Made by a program: the position numbers and the translations under genes. The notes under the pieces were generated by a model. It ran no database searches. It saw only the letters and a program-made list of their open reading frames with translations, and had not been told where the DNA came from. From Hominimerdicola alba (lineage in GTDB: Bacteria > Bacillota > Clostridia > Oscillospirales > Ruminococcaceae): a DNA stretch of 64,000 nucleotides. Below are positions 1 to 8,133 of the stretch, one piece after another (within the stretch, counting starts at the first letter, position 1; the number at the start of each line of letters is the position of its first letter). The stretch lies in assembly GCF_900109655.1 (NCBI RefSeq), contig NZ_FOAT01000001.1:62001-126000 (forward strand). Direction: 5' to 3'.

Positions 1-1
1 C

Positions 2-241
2 ATAGGTTATGGGAATATGGTCTCAGCATCGAGAGTGATTGCGATCGTAGCGCCCGATTCCGCGCCGATTAAAAGGCTGATACAGGAATCCCGTGACAAA
101 GGCACACTGATAGATGCGACCTACGGCAGAAAGACACGTGCTGTCGTAATTATGGACAGTGACCATGTGGTGCTGTCGGCAGTATCCCCCGAAACAGTAT
201 GCGGCAGGGCTGCCGAAGAGGAGGTTGAAGAAGATGGATAA
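2..241 (+). CDS. remA: RemA/DUF370 extracellular matrix regulator, 5'-truncated by the window edge
   Basis: DNA-binding regulator of the RemA (DUF370, YlzA) family; in Bacillus subtilis it activates matrix and osmoprotection genes. The reading frame is already open at base 2 (codons for IGYGN, as in the family's N terminus), so the true start lies outside the window and the ATG at 17 is internal. The family core [26 protein letters not shown] and DSDHVVLSA is all visible. It overlaps gmk by 8 bases, the usual remA-gmk-rpoZ arrangement of Firmicutes. Identification is secure; the role in this organism is inferred. Confidence 0.9.
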   Translation: MGYGNMVSASRVIAIVAPDSAPIKRLIQESRDKGTLIDATYGRKTRAVVIMDSDHVVLSAVSPETVCGRAAEEEVEEDG

Positions 242-884
242 GATGGAAAAAAGAGAACCCAAGCTGATAATAGTTTCAGCTCCCTCGGGCTGCGGCAAGG
301 GTACGATAATGGAGAAGGCTTTCAAGAAAAACGAAGTTTTCTACTCCGTTTCCTGTACAACGAGAGGTCCACGACCCGGAGAAGTACCGGGAGAGAGTTA
401 TCATTACATCACTACCGAAGAGTTTGAGAAGATGATAGCTGAGGACAATTTTCTTGAATATGCAAAATATAATCAGACCTATTACGGAACCCCAAGAAAG
501 CCTGTTGAGGAAAATCTTGCAGCAGGCAAGGACGTTATCCTTGAAATAGAAACACAGGGTGCTTTTAAGGTAAAGGCAATAAGACCGGAGGTGTCCTCGC
601 TGTTTATTCTGCCGCCGTCTATAAGTGAACTCAGAAGAAGACTTCACAAGAGGGCGACTGAGGACGAGGAAACTATCGAAAAGCGAGTTGCTCAGGCAGC
701 GGGCGAGATAGAGAAGTCCGACAAATATGATTATGTGATAATGAATGACGACCTTGATGCCGCACTTGAAGACTTCAAGGCTGTCATTGATGGTATAAGG
801 GGAGAGAAAGAACCTGCTGTAAGGTTCAGTCCCAAAAATGAAGAGATTAAAAATATGATACGAGAGGTGCTTGAAAATGCTTAG
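234..884 (+). CDS. gmk: Guanylate kinase
   Basis: Cytosolic enzyme that phosphorylates GMP to GDP with ATP. The P-loop [10 protein letters not shown] is at about residues 15-24, followed by the GMP-binding segment ([20 protein letters not shown]) and the RxxxR lid. At 216 residues it is normal length. The ATG at 234 is chosen because AGAGGAGG lies 9 bases upstream; longer openings of the frame only shadow remA. It overlaps remA by 8 bases and the rpoZ start by 8, so it is translationally coupled within the operon. Confidence 0.95.
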   Translation: MDKMEKREPKLIIVSAPSGCGKGTIMEKAFKKNEVFYSVSCTTRGPRPGEVPGESYHYITTEEFEKMIAEDNFLEYAKYNQTYYGTPRKPVEENLAAGKDVILEIETQGAFKVKAIRPEVSSLFILPPSISELRRRLHKRATEDEETIEKRVAQAAGEIEKSDKYDYVIMNDDLDAALEDFKAVIDGIRGEKEPAVRFSPKNEEIKNMIREVLENA

Positions 885-1083
885 ACCGGCAGTATGTCAG
901 ATTCTTAAAAACAATGAGAGCTATTATTCACTGGTGATAGCTGTTGCAAAACGTGCAAGAGAGATCACAGACGAGGCTAGCAAGAATGAGAAAATTCTTG
1001 AAGAAAAGCCTGTAAAGACCGCAGTTGATGAACTTGCGGCTGCAGAATACAAGATAATTGAGGACGCATCACTGAAAAACTGA
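877..1083 (+). CDS. rpoZ: RNA polymerase omega subunit
   Basis: Small subunit that helps assemble RNA polymerase. The 68-residue product begins [10 protein letters not shown] and carries the family motif YYSLVIAVAKRAREI and a C-terminal KPVKTAVDEL segment with an acidic tail. The ATG at 877 is preferred to the in-frame TTG at 871 because GAGAGGTG sits 7 bases before it. It overlaps the gmk stop and is followed after 18 bases by priA. Gene order gmk-rpoZ-priA supports the call. Confidence 0.9.
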   Translation: MLRPAVCQILKNNESYYSLVIAVAKRAREITDEASKNEKILEEKPVKTAVDELAAAEYKIIEDASLKN

Positions 1084-1101
1084 TAGCGGAGGTCTGTTGA
1101 A

Positions 1102-3555
1102 ATGGGAGAAAGGGAGACTGTTGCGTATGTGGCGCTGAGCCATGCGGCTTACAGCTTTGACAACGAATACAGTTACCTCGTTCCCGAAAGATACAGACAG
1201 GTGCTAAAAGCGGGAATGAGGGTGCTGGTATCCTTTGGCCGCGGCAATAACAGGGTCATTGGTCTTGTTACAAGGCTGGGTCATGACGATGATAACAGAC
1301 ATAAGCTGAAGCCTGTTATCTCGGTCATTGACAAAGAGAGCCTTGTTACCGATGAGATGATGAAGATCATTTTCTGGCTGAAAGAGAATACTTTCTGCAC
1401 CTATTATGACGCTTTCAAAAGTGCTGTACCTACGGGGTTCTCATACAAGGTCGATATGCATTTCGCACTTGTGAATACTTATATCGACACAGAGAGCCTT
1501 AGTGCAGAGGAAGCCGAAATTGTCGGATTTCTTGAAAGCAGTGACGATGCTTCGGAAATCGACAAGTATTTTGACTTGAAAGCGAATCCTCAGCGAAAAA
1601 AGCCCTTGGATAGTCTGATTGACAAAGGCTATATTGAGGAAGTGCCAAGCTTCAAGAGAAAAGTCGGTGATGACAGCGTTAAAATGGCTGTGCTCAATGA
1701 TGGTTATGAAAATGCCGACCTCACCCCGAAGCAGAAAAAAGTCGTTGAGCTTCTTGAAGAAAGCGGCTCAGCATCGGTAAAAGAGCTTTGCTATATGACT
1801 GGCTGTACTTCAACCATCATCAAAAGGCTTTGCGAAAAGGAAGTCCTGCGGGTTTATGAGCAGGAAGTCATGCGCAATGCGGTTGGTGAACTGGGTGACA
1901 GAGAAAGCCCCGAGGATATTATCCTGAATGATGAGCAGAATATGGCGTATAACGGCATAATGTCCCTTATACGTGCAGGAAAGCCGGCAGGTGCGCTGCT
2001 TTACGGCGTTACCGGCAGCGGCAAGACTTCTGTTTTCATCAGGGTCATAGACAGCGTTATAAAAATGGGAAAAACTGCGATAATGCTCGTCCCTGAGATA
2101 TCGCTTACACCACAGATGCTGGCGAGATTCAAGGTGCTTTTTGGCGAGAATATCGCGCTGTTGCATTCATCGCTGTCGCTAGGACAGCGCATGGACGAAT
2201 TCAAGCGTATAAAGCGCGGAGAAGCAAGGATAATTATCGGCACAAGGAGCGCTGTGTTTGCCCCTGCCGGGAATATTGGTGTGATAATAATGGACGAGGA
2301 GGGGGAACAGTCCTATAAATCGGACTCCAATCCTCGTTATCATGCCAGAGATGTGGCTATTCAGCGCTGCGGACATAACGGTGCACTTCTGCTGATGGCT
2401 TCCGCGACACCATCGCTGGAAACTTTTTATCACGCGCAAAAAGGAAGATTCCATCTTTTCACCCTTGCCCACAGGTACAGCGATGCCGCACTCCCAAAGG
2501 TCGAGATAATCGATATGCAGACTGAGTCAGCCGAAGGCAACGACAGTCTTATAAGCCGAAAGTTAGCCGACAAGCTGACGGAAACTCTGCAAAGGGATGA
2601 ACAGGCGATACTTCTGCTGAACAGGCGAGGTTTCACTACTTACGTCAGCTGTGCAAGCTGCAGACAGCCTGTGGTGTGTCCCAAGTGCAATATCCCTCTG
2701 ACTTACCACAAAAAGAATGACAGGTTTATGTGCCATTACTGCGGTTACACTATGGATAATCTCGCGGTGTGTCCATCCTGTGGTTCAGATAAGCTGAAGT
2801 CAAGCGGAGTGGGTACTCAGAGAGTGGAAGATGAACTCGCGAGGATATATCCCGATGTAAGGATTCTGCGTATGGACGCGGATACAACTTCATCGCGATA
2901 CGCCTATGAGGAAAAATTCAAGGCATTTGAGAACCACGAGTATGATATCATGCTTGGTACTCAGATGATCGCTAAGGGGCTGAACTTCCCGAATGTTACG
3001 CTAGTGGGTGTCATTTCCCTTGATAAAGCTCTGTTTACGGGAGATTTCAGAAGCTATGAGAGAACATTCTCTCTGCTTACTCAGGTGGCGGGAAGAAGCG
3101 GGCGAGGCAGCAAGCCCGGGTCTGCTTATATACAGACTTTTGTACCGGATCATTATGTGCTAAATCTTGCGGCGGAACAGAATTACGATGAATTCTATGC
3201 CGAGGAGATAGCGCTGAGACAATCGCTGATCTATCCGCCTTGCTGTGATATCTGCGTTATAGGATTTTCAGCTGTTATGGAAAGCAGAGCGATAGCCGCG
3301 GCTGACCATGTTACCGCGTTCATAGCTGAATACCTCAGGGCAAATAAGGTGGATTTCCCGTTGCGTGCGATAGGTCCTGCACCATGTACGCTTGAAGTTA
3401 TTAACGGCAGGTTCAGGTACAGGCTGATACTTAAATCTAAAAATACCAAGTGTTTCAGGCAGATGATAGCAGCTGTGCTGAAAGACTTCAATGATAACAA
3501 GGACTTCAGAGAAGTCCGCATATATGCCGATATCAACGGTGATATCGGTCTTTAG
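1102..3555 (+). CDS. priA: Primosomal protein N' (PriA helicase)
   Basis: 3'-5' DNA helicase that restarts stalled replication forks. An N-terminal DNA-binding domain (about 1-110) is followed by Walker A GVTGSGKTS (about 302-310), a motif II that reads DEEG rather than the usual DEEH (about 397-400), and eight cysteines in four CxxC pairs (about 516-560) for the two zinc ions. Later helicase motifs (GTQMIAKGLNFP, QVAGRSGRG) are intact. Length, 817 residues, is at the upper end for the family. Def begins 16 bases downstream. Confidence 0.95.
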   Translation: MGERETVAYVALSHAAYSFDNEYSYLVPERYRQVLKAGMRVLVSFGRGNNRVIGLVTRLGHDDDNRHKLKPVISVIDKESLVTDEMMKIIFWLKENTFCTYYDAFKSAVPTGFSYKVDMHFALVNTYIDTESLSAEEAEIVGFLESSDDASEIDKYFDLKANPQRKKPLDSLIDKGYIEEVPSFKRKVGDDSVKMAVLNDGYENADLTPKQKKVVELLEESGSASVKELCYMTGCTSTIIKRLCEKEVLRVYEQEVMRNAVGELGDRESPEDIILNDEQNMAYNGIMSLIRAGKPAGALLYGVTGSGKTSVFIRVIDSVIKMGKTAIMLVPEISLTPQMLARFKVLFGENIALLHSSLSLGQRMDEFKRIKRGEARIIIGTRSAVFAPAGNIGVIIMDEEGEQSYKSDSNPRYHARDVAIQRCGHNGALLLMASATPSLETFYHAQKGRFHLFTLAHRYSDAALPKVEIIDMQTESAEGNDSLISRKLADKLTETLQRDEQAILLLNRRGFTTYVSCASCRQPVVCPKCNIPLTYHKKNDRFMCHYCGYTMDNLAVCPSCGSDKLKSSGVGTQRVEDELARIYPDVRILRMDADTTSSRYAYEEKFKAFENHEYDIMLGTQMIAKGLNFPNVTLVGVISLDKALFTGDFRSYERTFSLLTQVAGRSGRGSKPGSAYIQTFVPDHYVLNLAAEQNYDEFYAEEIALRQSLIYPPCCDICVIGFSAVMESRAIAAADHVTAFIAEYLRANKVDFPLRAIGPAPCTLEVINGRFRYRLILKSKNTKCFRQMIAAVLKDFNDNKDFREVRIYADINGDIGL

Positions 3556-3570
3556 AAAGGAAAGTGTGAA

Positions 3571-4038
3571 ATGGCTGTCAGGAATATACTGAACAAAAGC
3601 GATGAAACTCTGCATAAGGTCTGCCGACCTGTGGAGAAGTTCGATGAAAAGCTGTGGACATGGCTGGACGATATGAAGGAGACCCTCGCTAAGGCGAACG
3701 GTGTCGGTCTTGCTGCACCGCAGGTCGCTATCCTCAGACGCTTCTGCATAATCGATGTTGGCGACGGCAATGTTTATGAGCTGATAAACCCCGAGATAAT
3801 CTGGAAGTCAGAGGAGACACAGAGAGTACTTGAGGGTTGTCTGTCCTGTCCCGGTGAGTGGGGCTATGTTACCAGACCTATGAGCGTTAAATTCAAGGCA
3901 CAGAATAGAAACGGCGAGTGGTATGAAATGGAAGTCAGCGAGCTTTTTGCTCAGGCTGTATGCCACGAGACCGCTCATCTTGATGGTCATCTGTTTACCG
4001 AAGTTGTTGAAGAATTTGTTGAGGTAGATGAGAAATGA
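3571..4038 (+). CDS. def: Peptide deformylase
   Basis: Metalloenzyme that removes the formyl group from nascent N-terminal methionine. All three signature motifs are present: GVGLAAPQ (about 44-51), EGCLSCPG with the metal cysteine (about 88-95) and HETAH (about 132-136). At 155 residues it is a normal type-1 enzyme. AAGGAAAG precedes the ATG. The last 4 bases overlap the start of fmt, which makes the substrate of this enzyme's partner reaction, so the two are translationally coupled. Confidence 0.95.
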   Translation: MAVRNILNKSDETLHKVCRPVEKFDEKLWTWLDDMKETLAKANGVGLAAPQVAILRRFCIIDVGDGNVYELINPEIIWKSEETQRVLEGCLSCPGEWGYVTRPMSVKFKAQNRNGEWYEMEVSELFAQAVCHETAHLDGHLFTEVVEEFVEVDEK

Positions 4039-4967
4039 AAATAGTTTTCATGGGTACGCCGGATTTCGCGGTGCCTTCACTGAAAGCGCTGTATGAAGCG
4101 GGTCATGAGGTTCAGGCGGTGTTCTGTCAGCCTGACAAGCCTAAGGGAAGAGGTTACAAACTGGTTCCTCCTCCTGTTAAGGAGTTTGCGCTTGAAAAGA
4201 ATATCCCTGTATATCAGCCCAACAGCCTTAAAAACGACGGTGAGGAATTCATCAAGATACTGGAAGACCTTGCACCCGAATGTATAGTTGTTGCGGCATA
4301 CGGAAAGATACTGCCGAAATCGGTGCTTGATATCCCGAGGTTCGGCTGTGTCAACGTCCATGGATCGCTTCTGCCTAAATACCGCGGTGCCGGTCCGATA
4401 CAGTGGGCGGTGCTGAATGATGAAAAGACCACGGGCATCACAACAATGCTGATGGGCGAGGGTCTTGATACAGGAGATATGCTGCTGAAATGCGAGACCG
4501 AAATCGGCGAAAACGAAACTGCAGCCGAGCTTTTTGACAGACTGGCAGATATGGGTGCTGATCTGATCGTTGAGACCATTGAAAAGCTTGAAAAGGGCGA
4601 GGTTACACCTGTTCCACAGAATGAGGAAGAAGCTTCCTATGCGCCTATGCTTACAAAGGAGCTTTCTCCCATAGATTTTACTAAGACTGCAAGAGAAGTC
4701 CACAAGCAGATCTGCGGTCTTTCTGATTGGCCTTGTGCGACCACCCTAATAAACGGCAAAAGGCTGAAAGTTTATCACTCGGAGATAGTTGATGGAAATT
4801 CCGATAAGCCCGCAGGAATGGTTGTAAAGGCTAAGGATTTGACGGTTGCTTGCGGCGAAGGATTGATAAGATTTACTGAGATACAGGCAGAAGGCTCAAA
4901 GAGAATGGCAACGGCTGATTACCTCAGAGGTAAGCCCATAGCTGAAGGAACTGTACTGGGAATATGA
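4035..4967 (+). CDS. fmt: Methionyl-tRNA formyltransferase
   Basis: Transfers a formyl group from 10-formyl-tetrahydrofolate to initiator Met-tRNA. The N-terminal formyltransferase fold has the catalytic segment VNVHGSLLPKYRGAGP (Asn, His, and a downstream Asp in GLDTGD), and a C-terminal tRNA-binding domain follows from about residue 205. Length 310 is normal. It overlaps def by 4 bases and is followed 36 bases later by rsmB, the widespread Firmicutes order. Confidence 0.95.
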   Translation: MKIVFMGTPDFAVPSLKALYEAGHEVQAVFCQPDKPKGRGYKLVPPPVKEFALEKNIPVYQPNSLKNDGEEFIKILEDLAPECIVVAAYGKILPKSVLDIPRFGCVNVHGSLLPKYRGAGPIQWAVLNDEKTTGITTMLMGEGLDTGDMLLKCETEIGENETAAELFDRLADMGADLIVETIEKLEKGEVTPVPQNEEEASYAPMLTKELSPIDFTKTAREVHKQICGLSDWPCATTLINGKRLKVYHSEIVDGNSDKPAGMVVKAKDLTVACGEGLIRFTEIQAEGSKRMATADYLRGKPIAEGTVLGI

Positions 4968-5003
4968 CAAGAGTTATAACTTGTCGGTTGGAGGATATAT
5001 AAT

Positions 5004-6299
5004 TTGGGAAATACTAGGTGGTATACTGTCAGGCTTTTAACAAAGCTTGATGAGAACAATTCATACTCCAATATCCTGCTGGACGAATCACTCAGCAGAA
5101 GTGATTTTGACAAGCGGGACAAAAAATTCATAGCAGCATTGTTTTACGGTGTGCTTGAAAGACGTCTGACTCTTGATGCTATCATCGCAGATCTTTCTAA
5201 GAATCCAAAGAACAAGCTGAACTTCACTCTCAGGAATATCCTGCGCTGTGGACTTTATCAGCTGAAATACATGGATTCTGTCCCCGATAATGCAGCTGTG
5301 GACGAATCTGTTGAATTGGCAAAAAAGTGCAGAAATCCTGCATCTGCTGGTTTTACTAACGGTCTGTTGAGAGAATTCATCAGACGTGAAATGGCTCTGC
5401 CTAAGACGGATAACGAGATCGACAGGCTTTCATTAGAGTATTCCTGCCCGAAATGGCTGGTCGGCAAATGGATGACTGAATATGGCAAGGAAAAATGCTT
5501 GTCACTTTTAAAGACTTCACTGGGACAGGCTCCTACTACCGTAAGGCTAAACAACTTGTCGGGTGACATCGATCAAACTCTGGATATGCTTCTTGCAGAT
5601 GGCATTACATTTGAACGTTCAAAAATGCTTGAATATGCTGTGAATGTGGCAAATGCAGGCGCTATCGAAAAGACCGAGGCTTATAAACATGGAAGATTAC
5701 ATGTTCAGGATCTGGCAAGTCAGCTTTGCTGTAATACTCTTGATCCTCAGCCCGGGGACACTGTTCTCGATCTGTGTTCAGCACCCGGCGGAAAGACTTT
5801 CACCATTGCCGAGATGATGAACAACGAGGGCAGGGTACTTGCTTTTGATCTTCACCCTAACAGGGTAAAACTTATACGTTCGGGTGCTGAAAGACTTGGT
5901 CTTTCGTGTGTTACCGCTGAGGTAAACAATGCAAAGATCTTCAATCCTGATCTCCCCCAGGCAGACAGAGTGCTTGTTGATGCTCCCTGCTCGGGACTTG
6001 GTGTTATAAGGCGAAAGCCCGAGATCAAGTACAAAGAACCGTCGGAATTTGAAAGACTTCCTGTTATTCAAGCAGAGATACTTGACACTGTTTCGAGATA
6101 TGTAAAGGTTAATGGCTTTCTTGTTTATTCGACCTGTACGGTATCAAGAGCAGAAAACGACGAGGTTGTGAAGAATTTCCTTGCTTCTCATGATGATTTC
6201 GAGCCTGCCGAGGAAGGTGATGCATTTATGCAGACCATAACTCCCGATATGTACGGTTCGGATGGCTTTTTCATCGCTAAATTAAGGCGTCGGAGGTGA
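5004..6299 (+). CDS. rsmB: 16S rRNA m5C967 methyltransferase
   Basis: SAM-dependent methyltransferase of the RsmB/Sun family acting on 16S rRNA C967. An NusB-like N-terminal RNA-binding domain (about 1-135) precedes the Rossmann domain with DLCSAPGGKT, and the two catalytic cysteines lie in VDAPCSGLG and YSTCTVSRAEN. The start is a TTG at 5004 with GGAGG 9 bases upstream; no ATG near this position is in frame. The product has 431 residues. rlmN starts 4 bases after the stop. Confidence 0.93.
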   Translation: MGNTRWYTVRLLTKLDENNSYSNILLDESLSRSDFDKRDKKFIAALFYGVLERRLTLDAIIADLSKNPKNKLNFTLRNILRCGLYQLKYMDSVPDNAAVDESVELAKKCRNPASAGFTNGLLREFIRREMALPKTDNEIDRLSLEYSCPKWLVGKWMTEYGKEKCLSLLKTSLGQAPTTVRLNNLSGDIDQTLDMLLADGITFERSKMLEYAVNVANAGAIEKTEAYKHGRLHVQDLASQLCCNTLDPQPGDTVLDLCSAPGGKTFTIAEMMNNEGRVLAFDLHPNRVKLIRSGAERLGLSCVTAEVNNAKIFNPDLPQADRVLVDAPCSGLGVIRRKPEIKYKEPSEFERLPVIQAEILDTVSRYVKVNGFLVYSTCTVSRAENDEVVKNFLASHDDFEPAEEGDAFMQTITPDMYGSDGFFIAKLRRRR

Positions 6300-6303
6300 A
6301 TGT

Positions 6304-7350
6304 ATGGTCGCTTACGCCGAAAATGGTAAGATAGATATTTTGGGTCTGCTTCCAGAGGAACTTGAAGAGCAGATACTTCTTGCGGGAGAAAAGAAATTCC
6401 GAGCAAGACAGATATTTGAATGGCTTCATGTCAAAAGGGTCGATAGTTTTGTTAAAATGACTAATCTATCTGTACAATTGAGGGAAAAGCTAGAAAAAAT
6501 ATTTTGTTTAAAATCACTATTTATCGTAAAAAGACTTGAAAGTAATACCGATAATACTGTAAAATATCTTTATAGGCTTCCTGACGGCAACCATGTCGAG
6601 ACTGTTATCATGGAGTACAACTACGGCAATACTGTCTGCGTTTCAACGCAGGTAGGCTGTAAGATGGGGTGCAGATTCTGCGCTTCGACTATCGCGGGGT
6701 ACAAGAGAGATCTTTCGTCCTCGGAGATATTGCTTCAGATATATGAAGCGGCAAGGGACAGCGGCAGGAAGATAACGGGCGCTGTGCTCATGGGTATCGG
6801 CGAGCCTATGGACAATTTTGATAATGTCGTGAATTTCCTGAAAGTGCTTTCCTGTGAGCAGGGAACTAATATGTCCCTGAGACACGTTTCTGTTTCCACC
6901 TGCGGTATAGTACCGAGGATCTACGAACTTGCCGAGTTGAAACTCGGCATAACGCTGTCCATCTCTCTCCATGCTTCAAACAATAAAAGCAGAAGTGAGA
7001 TAATGCCCGTTAACAATAAGTATGATATAAACGAACTCCTGACTGCCTGCAGATATTATTTCAAGGTCACGGGCAGAAGGATATCTTTTGAATATGCGCT
7101 TATTGACGGCCACAATGATAAGCAGTCCGATGCTGAAGAACTAGCCGCGCTGCTTAAAAATTTTGTGTGCCATGTGAATATCATTCCCGTTAACAAGATA
7201 AAGGAACGCGATTACAGGTCAGATAGAAAGGCTGCTGAACGTTTCCGTAAGCGGCTTGAAGCTCTCGGTCTTAACGCGACGGTGCGCAGGACTCTCGGTT
7301 CTGATATCGATGCTGCCTGCGGTCAGCTGAGGCGGGAATATGAAATATGA
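6304..7350 (+). CDS. rlmN: Dual-specificity 23S rRNA/tRNA A2503/A37 C2-methyltransferase
   Basis: Radical-SAM enzyme that methylates A2503 of 23S rRNA and A37 of some tRNAs. The cluster-binding motif CKMGCRFC is at about residues 119-126 and the C-terminal catalytic cysteine lies in DIDAACGQL. The 348-residue length is typical. The ATG at 6304 has GGAGGTGA just upstream, overlapping the end of rsmB. Next comes prpC, the order seen in Bacillus. Confidence 0.95.
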   Translation: MVAYAENGKIDILGLLPEELEEQILLAGEKKFRARQIFEWLHVKRVDSFVKMTNLSVQLREKLEKIFCLKSLFIVKRLESNTDNTVKYLYRLPDGNHVETVIMEYNYGNTVCVSTQVGCKMGCRFCASTIAGYKRDLSSSEILLQIYEAARDSGRKITGAVLMGIGEPMDNFDNVVNFLKVLSCEQGTNMSLRHVSVSTCGIVPRIYELAELKLGITLSISLHASNNKSRSEIMPVNNKYDINELLTACRYYFKVTGRRISFEYALIDGHNDKQSDAEELAALLKNFVCHVNIIPVNKIKERDYRSDRKAAERFRKRLEALGLNATVRRTLGSDIDAACGQLRREYEI

Positions 7351-7368
7351 TGAAAGGCGGTGAGCTGT

Positions 7369-8097
7369 ATGTTTCTGGCATTTGGTACGGATATAGGTCA
7401 AAAGAGAGAAGAGAATCAGGATAGAGTAAGAGTCGAGGTTCTTGGCGATAATATGTGCATCGCTGCTGTTTGTGACGGTATGGGCGGTGCAGCTTCTGGT
7501 GCAGTGGCAAGTCAGCTTGCTGTTGACAGTTTTATCGAAAGGGTCAAAGAGAATTTCAGACCCGATATGAACTTTAATTCTATCAGAAATCTTTTGCTCA
7601 ATGCCGTTCATTACGCTAATACCTGCGTGTATGAAAAAAGCATAGAGGATATAGATAAAAACGGGATGGGTACTACCTGCGTGGCTGCTTTGGTCATTGA
7701 CAAGAATATTTTTGTTGTCAATGTTGGTGACAGCCGCGGTTATCTGCTGACTAATGACGGCATTGAACAGATCACTACAGATCATACTTATGTGGAAGTG
7801 CTGAGACAAAGCGGTCAGATAACCGAAGATGATGCCAAGAACCATCCCATGAGAAATGTGATCACCAGGGCAGTGGGCGTTGAACCTGATGTCGAGGTCG
7901 ATTATTTTGAACGCTATGAAGAGGGGAATTTTGCTGTTGTGCTTTGTTCCGACGGTTTGTCTGGATATTGCAGCGATGAACTTATATACTGCACTGTTTT
8001 CGGGAACAATCTCGATGAGGCAGTAACAAAGCTCATTGACCATTCAAACGAATGCGGCGGCAAAGATAATATAACCGCTGCAATTGTAGCCAACTGA
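7369..8097 (+). CDS. prpC: PP2C-type Ser/Thr phosphatase (PrpC/Stp)
   Basis: Cytosolic metal-dependent phosphatase that opposes the adjacent kinase PrkC. Visible PP2C motifs are REENQD near the N terminus, CDGMGGAASG, MGTTCVAAL, VGDSRGYL, and CSDGLSGY with the metal-binding aspartates, then GGKDNITAA at the end. The ATG at 7369 (242 residues) is preferred over the GTG at 7360 because AGGCGG lies 8 bases before it. The prpC-prkC pair is a standard Firmicutes module. Confidence 0.93.
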   Translation: MFLAFGTDIGQKREENQDRVRVEVLGDNMCIAAVCDGMGGAASGAVASQLAVDSFIERVKENFRPDMNFNSIRNLLLNAVHYANTCVYEKSIEDIDKNGMGTTCVAALVIDKNIFVVNVGDSRGYLLTNDGIEQITTDHTYVEVLRQSGQITEDDAKNHPMRNVITRAVGVEPDVEVDYFERYEEGNFAVVLCSDGLSGYCSDELIYCTVFGNNLDEAVTKLIDHSNECGGKDNITAAIVAN

Positions 8098-8133
8098 TCG
8101 AGACAATAAAATAATATTTAGGAGTTGAATAAA

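Noticed and set aside
7219-8043. 274-codon minus-strand open frame
   Set aside because: Antisense to prpC, which has all PP2C motifs in order.
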